This document shows positions 8,920 to 16,917 of a stretch of DNA of 64,000 bases, in pieces. The position numbers were made by a program, and so were the translations under genes. Each line of letters opens with the position of its first letter. Within the stretch, counting starts at the first letter, position 1. The stretch covers positions 1-64,000 of the forward strand of contig REAR01000057.1 in NCBI GenBank assembly GCA_004295245.1, in the 5' to 3' direction. The notes below the pieces were generated by a model, which was not told the origin of the DNA, ran no database searches, and worked only from the letters and a program-made list of their open reading frames with translations. This DNA is from Sphingobacteriales bacterium (GTDB lineage: Bacteria > Bacteroidota > Bacteroidia > Chitinophagales > Chitinophagaceae).

Positions 8920-9573
8920 ATGACTGAGCATCAACAAAGCCTCGAAGCTTTACAGGATATTAAAAAAATGATGGAGCGCAGCAGCCGTTTCATTAGTTTA
9001 AGCGGCCTTAGCGGTGTTGGCGCCGGTGTTTGTGCACTGGTTGGTGCATGGGTGGCCAGCAACACATTAAAAGCATACAATGCTTTATACCCGCCCAATC
9101 AAAGTACCCCGCGTAAAATTTATCATTGGGGCACAGAAAAAATTGTATTTGATTTAATTCAGATTGCCTTCTTTGTATTAATAGCCGCCATTGCCATTGC
9201 GTTTTTATTTACTTGGTTAAAAAGTAAAAAAACAGGCATGCCTGTTTGGGGTAGCGCAGCCCGTCGTTTGTTATGGAACACCCTATTGCCTCTTTTGGTA
9301 GGTAGTTTTTGCATTCTTAGAATGTTGCAATTTGGTTATTACGATCTGGTGGCCCCCAGCTCCTTATTATTTTATGGGCTGGCATTGGTAAACGCCAGTA
9401 AGTACACGCTGGGGGAAGTGCGTTATCTTGGCTACGGACAATTAATATTAGGCATCATCAACCTATGGATGCCGGGAGAAGGTTTGTTGTTTTGGGCAAT
9501 GGGCTTTGGCATACTGCACATTATTTATGGCGCCTTAATGTGGTGGAAGTATGAAAGAAAAGAAGTAGTATGA
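8920..9573 (+). CDS. Multi-pass membrane protein, unknown function
   Basis: About 217 residues from ATG 8920. An amphipathic N-terminal stretch (SLEALQDIKKMMERSSRFIS) precedes about six hydrophobic helices in pairs (LSGVGAGVCALVGAWVAS; FFVLIAAIAIAFLF; LLPLLVGSFCILRML; then three more). No catalytic motif was recognised. A winged-helix regulator gene follows about 100 bases later in the same direction; Bacteroidota often pair a protein of this shape with such a regulator, so it may be a membrane-bound partner of that regulator (inference). Confidence 0.7.
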   Translation: MTEHQQSLEALQDIKKMMERSSRFISLSGLSGVGAGVCALVGAWVASNTLKAYNALYPPNQSTPRKIYHWGTEKIVFDLIQIAFFVLIAAIAIAFLFTWLKSKKTGMPVWGSAARRLLWNTLLPLLVGSFCILRMLQFGYYDLVAPSSLLFYGLALVNASKYTLGEVRYLGYGQLILGIINLWMPGEGLLFWAMGFGILHIIYGALMWWKYERKEVV

Positions 9574-9594
9574 TACCAGCTGCAGTAAACGCTT

Positions 9595-9620
9595 CAGCAT
9601 CGTTGCGTCGCACACTGCAA
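9595..9620 (-). repeat. Intergenic repeat, subfamily A
   Basis: Reverse copy (CAGCATCGTTGCGTCGCACA) between the membrane protein and regulator genes, which are read in the same direction. Confidence 0.8.
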
Positions 9621-9676
9621 CAGGGCTAATATACTCAGCAAAAAGAAATTTTATAATAACAGGTGCCATCAGGTTT

Positions 9677-9976
9677 ATGAAGAATCCGATAGAAAATTTA
9701 AATAAAACATTCGACAGCCGCATCCGCCTGGGCATCATGAGTGCTTTAATGGTAAATACGGAGGTAAACTTTAATGAGCTGAAAGAATTGATAGGCGTAA
9801 CCGATGGCAACCTGGCATCACACATAAAAACATTAGAAGAAAGCGGGTTTATTAAAGTGCAAAAAGGTTTTATAGGCAGAAAAACAAATACCACCTACTC
9901 TGTTACCAAAGCTGGTGAAAAAGCTTTCAAACAACACCTGGATGCACTGGAACAAATGATAAAAGCGATAAGCTGA
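9677..9976 (+). CDS. Winged-helix transcriptional regulator
   Basis: 99 residues, essentially one winged helix-turn-helix domain of the HTH_34 (MarR/ArsR-like) type. The recognition region is NFNELKELIGVTDGNLASHI, followed by the wing strand FIKVQKGFIGRKTNTTYSVT and a C-terminal helix (KAFKQHLDALEQMIKAI) that probably dimerises. No metal- or ligand-binding residues are evident. It sits between two membrane-protein genes and may control the 8.9-13.6 kb cluster. Confidence 0.82.
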   Translation: MKNPIENLNKTFDSRIRLGIMSALMVNTEVNFNELKELIGVTDGNLASHIKTLEESGFIKVQKGFIGRKTNTTYSVTKAGEKAFKQHLDALEQMIKAIS

Positions 9977-10000
9977 TTTTTTTTATCTAATTACTTTGAA

Positions 10001-10528
10001 ATGCAAAGCACTTTTTTAAATTCTATTTATCAGTTAATGGTTAAAGCCCGTAGCAAAGTGCTGGTTTATTTAACGCATCGCATGGCACTGCCAATACTAC
10101 GGCTTATCCGTAAGCCAGAAGCTTTTCCTTATACCCGGCAGCAGTTGCAGGCCCTGCCGCTACCAACACTGGGTAAGGCATTGGCAACAATGTTAGAAGA
10201 AAATGAATTTGAATTACTGACACATTACGCCAAGCATGATATGAAACATATTTTATTGGGTTACCCAACCACAGATAAAGGTGAAGTGTGCTTGCAGGCT
10301 TTTATGTGCGGCAATGGCCATCTTTCATTTCCGGTAATCAGCACTTTATTGTTTGGCTTTTTAACCATGCCAGAATATTGGAAGGCTTTTTACAAAGCAT
10401 GGCAACGCGGTAAAGCCGCCAATAAAATAAGCCATTGGAACTGGGTGGCAATAGTAAACCAGCCCACTACATTGCTACAACAACAAATATTTAATACCCC
10501 AACCACTAACTATGCCAACACTAACTAA
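10001..10528 (+). CDS. Coq4-like protein
   Basis: 175 residues, no signal peptide. Residues 79-95 contain the metal-binding signature of the Coq4 family, HDxxH then 11 residues then Glu (HDMKHILLGYPTTDKGE: H79, D80, H83, E95). In mitochondria and some bacteria Coq4 takes part in ubiquinone synthesis; recent work on human COQ4 reports oxidative C1 decarboxylation. Bacteroidota normally use menaquinone, so a ubiquinone role is unlikely here and the substrate is unknown. The last 17 bases overlap the start of the next gene, so the two are translationally coupled. Confidence 0.72.
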   Translation: MQSTFLNSIYQLMVKARSKVLVYLTHRMALPILRLIRKPEAFPYTRQQLQALPLPTLGKALATMLEENEFELLTHYAKHDMKHILLGYPTTDKGEVCLQAFMCGNGHLSFPVISTLLFGFLTMPEYWKAFYKAWQRGKAANKISHWNWVAIVNQPTTLLQQQIFNTPTTNYANTN

Positions 10529-12092
10529 AAAAACATGGCTCCTATTTTTTGTAACAGGCGCCATCTTGTTTAATCTGTTCTTCTGGCAACAAAAGATGGC
10601 GCTCAATGCGTTGCTTTTCGATGTTTTTTTATCAGGCCTATTAGGGTACTTATACCCAGCCTCTTTTAAAAAGCCACAAGTAGTGTTCGTGCTTCTGCTA
10701 CACCTTGTTACAGCAGTGGCATTACTGTGGCACAATACCACGCTCTCAAAAATTGCCTTTATTACCAGCTTCTGCCTATTGGTTGGTTTTATACAATATG
10801 AAGTACGTGCAGCAATATTTGCAGTGAGTGGTATGGCGGCTAATATTTTCTTAACAGTAGCAGGCCTGTCAGAAAAAATGCGATGGGGTAAAGAAGGTGT
10901 TACATCCAAAAAAAGAAGGGGGCGTATAGGCTTTGTGGTATTACCCCTTTTTATTATTGTTGTGTTCTTTGCAATCTACCGGGCATCAAATGCGGTATTT
11001 GCCAGTTTTACTAATGAGGCCTTTAAACACTTTACGCATTTTTTTGAAAATTTCTTTACCCATTTTTCTTTTGGCCGCATCTTGTTTACGTTACTTGGGT
11101 TTTATATAACCGCAGCCATCCTTTTAAAATCTCGCAGCAGGGCTATAGAAAACCTTGAAGTTAAATATGCCAACGATTTGTTGCGTCACAGCAGTAAAGG
11201 GGCACGCAGTGCCAGAAATATTTTTTATCATTTTTCTGTTGCCATTACTGGCAAATTGGCAAAAGGAATGCTGGCACTTAAAAACGAGCATACCATTGCA
11301 ACCATAAGCCTGGTTTTATTAAACCTCTTATTGCTAATTGTAAACGGTATTGATGTATATTATTTATGGTTCAACTTCAACTATTCTCCCAATACCAATC
11401 TCTATACCATGATTCATGAAGGGGCAGACATGCTAATAGTATCTGTAGTACTGGCAATAATAGTGTTGTTACTATTCTTCAGAGGCAATCTTAATTTTTA
11501 TAAAAGTAATAGCTGGCTAAAACGTTTTGCATTGGTTTGGATATTGCAAAATCTGGTATTGGTTGTTTCTGTCTTTTTAAGAGACTATTATTATATACGA
11601 GAGTTGGGCCTTGCTTACAAAAGAATTGGTGTTTTATTTTTTCTGATATTGGTACTGGTTGGTTTAATAACGGCAGCTATAAAAATTATCCGGCGTAAAT
11701 CAGTCTACTACCTTTTTCGCATTAACACATGGGCGGCTGTGTTGCTGTTGGTGGCTGCATCCTGCGTTAATTGGGATGTGTTTATAGTACGGTATAATAT
11801 TCAACACCACCAAACTGCCCGATTGAACATTCCATACCTCGTCACCTTGTCTGATGATATACTGCCCGCAATGAAAGCACACATCTCTATTTTAAAACAA
11901 AGAGAAGCGGAGCTGAACAAACAAGGTTATTATATACATATGGAAGACGAAAAAAAGAAATGTTCATTATGTGTTGAGCAAACCATTAAAGAGCGCATAC
12001 AACAATACCTGAAAGCCCAAAAAAATAACAGCTGGCTTAGCTGGAACCGTAAAGACGCAGCAGCCATTACATATTTAACCCAAAACCAATAA
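10512..12092 (+). CDS. DUF4173/DUF4153-like polytopic membrane protein
   Basis: 526 residues with about 11-13 hydrophobic helices and a soluble C-terminal tail of about 80 residues. The region VVFFAIYRASNAVFASFTNE followed by an aromatic/His-rich segment and LLGFYITAAIL resembles the DUF4153/DUF4173 group of Bacteroidota and Firmicutes. The tail has a CSLC pair (KKKCSLCVEQ) that might bind metal or form a disulfide. The gene overlaps the Coq4-like gene by 17 bases and is followed after 2 bases by another small membrane protein gene. Function unknown. Confidence 0.7.
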   Translation: MPTLTKKTWLLFFVTGAILFNLFFWQQKMALNALLFDVFLSGLLGYLYPASFKKPQVVFVLLLHLVTAVALLWHNTTLSKIAFITSFCLLVGFIQYEVRAAIFAVSGMAANIFLTVAGLSEKMRWGKEGVTSKKRRGRIGFVVLPLFIIVVFFAIYRASNAVFASFTNEAFKHFTHFFENFFTHFSFGRILFTLLGFYITAAILLKSRSRAIENLEVKYANDLLRHSSKGARSARNIFYHFSVAITGKLAKGMLALKNEHTIATISLVLLNLLLLIVNGIDVYYLWFNFNYSPNTNLYTMIHEGADMLIVSVVLAIIVLLLFFRGNLNFYKSNSWLKRFALVWILQNLVLVVSVFLRDYYYIRELGLAYKRIGVLFFLILVLVGLITAAIKIIRRKSVYYLFRINTWAAVLLLVAASCVNWDVFIVRYNIQHHQTARLNIPYLVTLSDDILPAMKAHISILKQREAELNKQGYYIHMEDEKKKCSLCVEQTIKERIQQYLKAQKNNSWLSWNRKDAAAITYLTQNQ

Positions 12093-12094
12093 TT

Positions 12095-12502
12095 ATGAGT
12101 GCAATTACAACAACATTGGTTTTATGGTTTCGCACGTTGCTTATAAACGGCCTTGTTAACTGTGTTGTGTTTTTGTTTGCAGAAGGTATTAAAGGATTTA
12201 TGATAGCATTTGTAAGCACCATTGCCAGTTTGTTTCTTACAGCACCACTTATAGTGCCCATGGTGGTATTACTTAAATGGTTTAAAAAATTACCTTATGA
12301 GTTTATTGACCGTGCAGTATGGCTGGCTTTTATGTTTGTAGCAATGGCAGCTGCCTACATACTTTTAGCAGGGTTTGTATTGGGCGGTCCTGATTTTTTT
12401 GCTGAAAAAGAAGTGCCATATTTTCTTTTTTCTGCAATGGTAGCAGCGGCCTTAGTGGTGCCGGTTTGCATTAACCGGGTAAAGCAATTTGATCTTTTAT
12501 AA
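12095..12502 (+). CDS. Small membrane protein, unknown function
   Basis: 135 residues with four predicted helices (TLLINGLVNCVVFLFAEGI; MIAFVSTIASLFLTAPLIV; AVWLAFMFVAMAAAYILLAG; FLFSAMVAAALVVPVCI). No motif was recognised. It begins 2 bases after the DUF4173-like gene and is almost certainly in its operon; a composite hairpin follows. Confidence 0.65.
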   Translation: MSAITTTLVLWFRTLLINGLVNCVVFLFAEGIKGFMIAFVSTIASLFLTAPLIVPMVVLLKWFKKLPYEFIDRAVWLAFMFVAMAAAYILLAGFVLGGPDFFAEKEVPYFLFSAMVAAALVVPVCINRVKQFDLL

Positions 12503-12518
12503 ACTACTTCTTATACCC

Positions 12519-12574
12519 AAAACTCACTCCAAACAGTAACCCTGCCCTTTTAAGGGCGGGGGCTGGTGAGTTTT
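12519..12574 (+). terminator. Composite hairpin, possible terminator
   Basis: Outer arms AAAACTCAC (12519-12527) and GTGAGTTTT (12566-12574) enclose an inner GCCCTT/AAGGGC stem (12544-12557). The TTTT end would allow termination between this operon and the kinase gene. Confidence 0.5.
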
Positions 12575-12593
12575 AAAACTAAAATTAAATACC

Positions 12594-12962
12594 ATGCAAT
12601 CACAAAAATTTTCTATTAGGCAGCGCCTAAAAAGTTTTGACTTTGCCTTTGCTGGCTTTGTACAATTTTTTGCTACACAGCACAACGCTATTATACACGC
12701 TATTGCCACTGCAGTAGTTGCTGGCTTATGTATTACGCTGCCATTAACAGTCACAGAGTTTGTTATTATTATCTGGAGCGTAGCTTTTGTGTGGATGGCA
12801 GAACTTTTTAATACTGCTATAGAAAAAATATGCGATCATATTGCGCCACACTACTCTTTAAAAATAAAATTTGTAAAAGATGTGGCTGCGGCTGCTGTAT
12901 TAGTAGTTGCTATTGCTGCATTTGTAACCGGATTGTTAATTTTTATACCTAAATTTTTATGA
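12594..12962 (+). CDS. dgkA: Diacylglycerol/undecaprenol kinase
   Basis: 122 residues, the normal length for this small integral-membrane kinase with three transmembrane helices. The family signature AELFNTAIEKICDHI (E70 to about residue 83) and the following FVKDVAAAAVL, which carry the ATP/Mg-binding acidic residues, are intact. It phosphorylates diacylglycerol or, as in most non-enteric bacteria, undecaprenol for cell-wall lipid carrier recycling; sequence alone does not decide. Its TGA stop overlaps the ATG of the next gene. Confidence 0.88.
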   Translation: MQSQKFSIRQRLKSFDFAFAGFVQFFATQHNAIIHAIATAVVAGLCITLPLTVTEFVIIIWSVAFVWMAELFNTAIEKICDHIAPHYSLKIKFVKDVAAAAVLVVAIAAFVTGLLIFIPKFL

Positions 12963-13645
12963 TGACGCTGAAAGTAAATGTTTTTAAGCATGTTCTGCAG
13001 GCACTTAAAACAGATATTCACCGCCTGTTGCTTACCTCTGTTGGTTTTGGCGTTTTGTTATTAACGGCAAGAATGGTTTATACAGGAAACATTGCATTTC
13101 GTTTCTTGCTATGGAACCTGTTTCTTGCCGTTATACCTTATTTAATTTCTTATTGTTTAACACTGTTTCCGCAGTGGGCAGAAAAGCGTTGGAAATTTGC
13201 ATCAGTACTTTTTGTGTGGCTGTTGTTTATACCTAATTCGTTTTACATTTTAACTGATTTGTTTCATTTAACTTGGGCGCAGGGTGTACCGCTGTGGTAC
13301 GATTTGTTATTAATTGTTTGCTTTGCGTGGAATGCTCTATTGTTTGGTATCCTCTCGGTTCGACAAATAGAAAAAATTGTAGCGGCTATATGGGGGTATC
13401 GTTACGAGCTGCTATTTATTTTTCCTGTAATGTTTTTAAATGCATTGGGTGTTTACATTGGCCGTTACATGCGTTTCAATAGTTGGGATATTGTAAGTAA
13501 TCCGCTTACACTTATAAGCGATATTTTTGATTTAATACTACACCCTTTAAAGTATCATAACGCATGGGGTATGACGCTTACTTTTTCTTTTTTCTTAACC
13601 ATTCTTTATCTAACCATCAAAAAAATAAGTAAAGCAATTTGGTAG
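12959..13645 (+). CDS. DUF1361 membrane protein
   Basis: 228 residues with about seven hydrophobic helices. The segment VLFVWLLFIPNSFYILTDLF is characteristic of the DUF1361 family. Polar motifs sit at helix ends (WDIVSN, LHPLKYHN). Function unknown. The gene overlaps dgkA by 4 bases (ATGA), indicating translational coupling and possibly a shared role in envelope lipid handling (inference). It is convergent with nadE. Confidence 0.78.
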   Translation: MMTLKVNVFKHVLQALKTDIHRLLLTSVGFGVLLLTARMVYTGNIAFRFLLWNLFLAVIPYLISYCLTLFPQWAEKRWKFASVLFVWLLFIPNSFYILTDLFHLTWAQGVPLWYDLLLIVCFAWNALLFGILSVRQIEKIVAAIWGYRYELLFIFPVMFLNALGVYIGRYMRFNSWDIVSNPLTLISDIFDLILHPLKYHNAWGMTLTFSFFLTILYLTIKKISKAIW

Positions 13646-13670
13646 CCAGCTTTTGTGCTGCTATGAGGCA

Positions 13671-13801
13671 GTTGTTGCGTCGCACACTTGTGCTAAATAA
13701 TGTAAATGGGCAACAGTTAATAGTTCAGAAAAATGCTATTACTATAAACCATGTACAATTAACCTGCTAATGTTGAAGTGTGCGACGCAACGATGTTGCT
13801 A
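13671..13801. repeat. Inverted pair of subfamily A repeats
   Basis: Left reverse copy (13671-13694) and right forward copy (13771-13801) share a perfect 16-bp inverted arm (13674-13689 with 13776-13791), separated by about 86 bases. The pair fills the gap between the convergent DUF1361 and nadE genes and could act as a large bidirectional hairpin. Confidence 0.85.
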
Positions 13802-13831
13802 TGGAATACTGCTGCTTGGTACATAAAAAAA

Positions 13832-15535
13832 CTAACTGAGGTATTTGCCTACAATAGGTAAGCGACGGCCCACCCCAAAGGCTTTGCAGCTAACGCGTAT
13901 GATGGGGCAAAACTGGTTGCGCTTATACTCATTGGTGTTTACCAATTTTAAAATGCGGTTTACTAAAGCTTCATCAACACCCATGGCAATTAATTCTTTT
14001 GGCCCTTGGCGGCGTTCAATATATTGATACAACACTTTATCTAATACATCATATTCGGGCAGGCTATCGCTGTCTTTTTGATTGGGGCGCAGCTCAGCAC
14101 TGGGGGCTTTGTCAATAATGTTTTGTGGTATAATTTTCTTATTGCGGTTGATATAGCGGGCCAGTGCATACACTTGCATTTTGTAAACATCTCCCAATAC
14201 ACTTAAGCCGCCGGCCATATCTCCATACAATGTGCCGTAGCCGGTTGCCAACTCGCTTTTATTAGAGGTGTTTAGTAAAATGTAACCAAATTTATTGGCA
14301 ATGGCCATTAATACATTGCCACGGCTGCGGCTTTGTATATTTTCTTCGGCGAGGCTAAAAGGCAGGTTGTTAAAAACGGGTTGCAGTTCGGTTAAGAAAG
14401 CATCGTAAATATTTTGTATAGGCACAATATCATAAGGGTTACCCAGTGTGTGGCTTAGTTGTTCTGCATCGCTTACAGAGTGCCCGGTAGAATATTGCGA
14501 GGGCATGAGGATGGCTCTTACATTTTCTGCACCCAACGCTTCACAAGCAAGGGCAAGCGTTACCGCACTATCAATACCACCGCTGCTACCAAGTATGGCT
14601 TTAGTGAAACCCATTTTTAAAAAATAATCTTTAATGCCCAAGAGTAAGGCCTTGTGTATTTCTGCAATATTTTTTGTTTGCGTGAGGTAAGCTATTATTT
14701 TTTCGTGATTATCAATTTTAGAAACCCGCATGTCTTTATTGAGCGCTTTGCTATATGCGGTTGTAGTATGTTGTAGTAGTGTGTTACTGTCAACAATAGC
14801 AAAATCTTCTTCAAAATAGTTTAATTCTTTTACTACTTCACCGGCGGCATTCATTACCAGACTGCCACCATCAAATACAATTTCTGTTTGAGAGCCAGTT
14901 ACATTGCAGTAGTACATGGGTATGCCGTATTTTTTTACATTAGCACGTATCACTTCTTTGCGATCGTCATCGTGGTCGTAATCAAATGGTGAGGCAGAAA
15001 TGTTTAGCATCAGGTCTGGCTTTTGTTTAGCCAGTTCATCCATGGGGCAGGTGCGGTAAAGGGGGTTTTCGCTCAGTGCCCAGATGTCTTCGCAAACAGT
15101 AAGGGCCAGACGTTTGCCTTTAAACTCAATAATATTCCAATTAAAGGCGGGTTCAAAATAGCGATACTCGTCAAATACATCGTAAGTGGGCAGGCAGGTT
15201 TTTTGTACAGTGGCTTTTACTTCTCTATTGTATAAAAACCAGGCGGCGTTAAAAAGATCTTTACCCAGTTTGCTTTCGTTGCGTTGAGGGCCGCCTACTA
15301 TTACAGCAATGTCTTGCGTGTGTTCTTTTATGGCATCAATGGCTTTGTAGCATTGGTTAATAAAGTCGTCAAACTCCAGAAAATCTCTTGGTGGGTAGCC
15401 GCAAATACAGAGTTCTGAAAACAGAATAAGGTCTGCACCCTGCTGTTTAGCTGTTGTTATGGCGCTGATGATTTTTTGGGTATTGCTTTCAAAATTGCCA
15501 ATATGATAATTCTGTTGTGCCAGTGCTATTTTCAT
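13832..15535 (-). CDS. nadE: Glutamine-dependent NAD+ synthetase
   Basis: 567 residues. An N-terminal nitrilase-type glutaminase domain is followed by the NAD synthetase domain; together they make NAD+ from deamido-NAD+, glutamine and ATP. The glutaminase triad is visible: E41 (FSELCICGYPPRD), K112 (VQKTCLPTYD) and C148 (ALTVCEDIW). The ATP-pyrophosphatase loop SGGIDS lies at residues 318-323. The gene is divergent from the GldB-family gene across 122 bases. A TAACTTTA box ends 4 bases before the ATG. Confidence 0.95.
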   Translation of the reverse strand: MKIALAQQNYHIGNFESNTQKIISAITTAKQQGADLILFSELCICGYPPRDFLEFDDFINQCYKAIDAIKEHTQDIAVIVGGPQRNESKLGKDLFNAAWFLYNREVKATVQKTCLPTYDVFDEYRYFEPAFNWNIIEFKGKRLALTVCEDIWALSENPLYRTCPMDELAKQKPDLMLNISASPFDYDHDDDRKEVIRANVKKYGIPMYYCNVTGSQTEIVFDGGSLVMNAAGEVVKELNYFEEDFAIVDSNTLLQHTTTAYSKALNKDMRVSKIDNHEKIIAYLTQTKNIAEIHKALLLGIKDYFLKMGFTKAILGSSGGIDSAVTLALACEALGAENVRAILMPSQYSTGHSVSDAEQLSHTLGNPYDIVPIQNIYDAFLTELQPVFNNLPFSLAEENIQSRSRGNVLMAIANKFGYILLNTSNKSELATGYGTLYGDMAGGLSVLGDVYKMQVYALARYINRNKKIIPQNIIDKAPSAELRPNQKDSDSLPEYDVLDKVLYQYIERRQGPKELIAMGVDEALVNRILKLVNTNEYKRNQFCPIIRVSCKAFGVGRRLPIVGKYLS

Positions 15536-15539
15536 GCCC

Positions 15540-15547
15540 TAAAGTTA
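15540..15547 (-). promoter_or_regulatory. -7-like box of nadE promoter
   Basis: TAACTTTA on the minus strand differs from TAnnTTTG in the last base and lies 4 bases upstream of the nadE ATG. The same octamer stands 4 bases before the gene starting at 61960. Confidence 0.42.
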
Positions 15548-15585
15548 GTACACAGCGCTTATTTACATTCAATGAATTTTACCAG

Positions 15586-15593
15586 TACTTTTG
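15586..15593 (+). promoter_or_regulatory. -7 box of GldB-family gene
   Basis: TACTTTTG matches TAnnTTTG exactly and lies 64 bases before the ATG at 15658. Confidence 0.5.
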
Positions 15594-15657
15594 CAACATT
15601 GTTAATTAATTGCCGTTAAACGGAGGCAAAAACATTACTGTTATTTAATTTACCGAG

Positions 15658-16668
15658 ATGAAAAAAATATTATTGCTGCTGGGTATAGTTAGTTTTTTGT
15701 TTTCTTGTAATAATAATTCGGCGCCAGATGTGTCGGGTATTAAAGTAGACGCCTCCATTGCTCGTTTTGAAGCTGATTTTTTTGCAATTGATACCAGTAA
15801 AACTATTTTGTCTGTAGAGAGGATGGAGCGTAAGCATCCTTACTTTTTTAAAGACTTTTTGGAAAATATTGTGTTAGGTGGCGTAAAAGATACTACGCTG
15901 GATCTTGCCCAGGCCATTAACGCTTATTATAAAGTAACACAGCCATTGAATGACTCTGTTAAAAAAGTTCTTACCAATATGGCTGCTTTATCTGGTGAGT
16001 TGAAGCAGGGGTATCAATACATACAATACTATTTTCCGGAGTATAAATTACCAAAGCCTGTTACATATGTTGGTTTAATTGGAGACCCTTCGGTAGCATT
16101 AACACAAGATGCTATGGCAATTGGGCTACAAATGTATTTAGGAAAAAACTTCAGCGCTTACAATACTCCAGAAGCGCAACAATTTTATCCGCAGTACATC
16201 AGCCGGAGATTTGAACAGGAATATATTGCTGCTAATTGTTTTCAAAATTTGGTGCAGGATATTTACCCCGGCCAACAGCAAAGAAATACATTGCTTGCGT
16301 TGATGGTGGAAAAGGGCAAACAATGGTACCTGCTTGATAAAATAATGCCCGAAGCGGCAGATAGTTTGAAAACGGGTTATACAGCTGCCCAGTTAAAATG
16401 GTGCAACCAAAACGAAGCTATGATATGGAATTTTTTAATGCAGGTGGCAGATATCTACACTACAGAACCGGCCATTATTCAAAATTTTATTGGGGAGGCT
16501 CCTAAAACGGACGGTATGCCGGATGCATCGCCAGGCAATATTGGGCAGTGGATTGGCTGGCAGATAGTAAAAAGTTATGCTGCAAAAAATACACAATTAG
16601 ATTTAAAACAAACATTACAAGTAGAGCCCCGTAAAATGTTTGAAGAAAGTGGATACAAGCCACGGTAA
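15658..16668 (+). CDS. GldB-family lipoprotein
   Basis: 336 residues. Lipoprotein signal with Cys17 (MKKILLLLGIVSFLFSC). The body resembles the GldB family: an early VDASIARFEADFFAIDTSK, HPYFFKDFLENIVLGG, and a late EAPKTDGMPDASPGNIGQWIGWQIVKSYA segment. GldB is required for gliding motility in Flavobacterium; relatives occur in non-gliding Bacteroidota with an unclear, perhaps peptidase-like (DUF2268-related) function. It is divergent from nadE, a pairing I recall from other Bacteroidota. Motility cannot be concluded from this gene alone. Confidence 0.78.
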   Translation: MKKILLLLGIVSFLFSCNNNSAPDVSGIKVDASIARFEADFFAIDTSKTILSVERMERKHPYFFKDFLENIVLGGVKDTTLDLAQAINAYYKVTQPLNDSVKKVLTNMAALSGELKQGYQYIQYYFPEYKLPKPVTYVGLIGDPSVALTQDAMAIGLQMYLGKNFSAYNTPEAQQFYPQYISRRFEQEYIAANCFQNLVQDIYPGQQQRNTLLALMVEKGKQWYLLDKIMPEAADSLKTGYTAAQLKWCNQNEAMIWNFLMQVADIYTTEPAIIQNFIGEAPKTDGMPDASPGNIGQWIGWQIVKSYAAKNTQLDLKQTLQVEPRKMFEESGYKPR

Positions 16669-16746
16669 GTAAGCAAGTGCCGGCACTAATTTTAAGTGAT
16701 AGAAACTCAATAGCAATAGCTTTACGCTATAATACTTGACCTTAAT

Positions 16747-16754
16747 TAAGTTTG
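16747..16754 (+). promoter_or_regulatory. Possible -7 box of signalling operon
   Basis: TAAGTTTG matches TAnnTTTG; TTTA lies 22 bases upstream. It is 163 bases before the ATG at 16918, implying a long leader. A weaker alternative, TTTG (16875-16878) with AAGCTTTG (16895-16902), lies closer. Confidence 0.35.
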
Positions 16755-16917
16755 CGAAAAAGATTGTATCTACAGAACGAGTAAATAATAAGTATTTACT
16801 CTTAAGAAATTGTTTCCTAAAATATTTTGATAGGCCATAATTGCATTTTTGTTTAACTTATTGTACCAATTCTGTTTGAAAGTTTTACTATGGTAAGCTT
16901 TGATTAAAGAAAGTACA

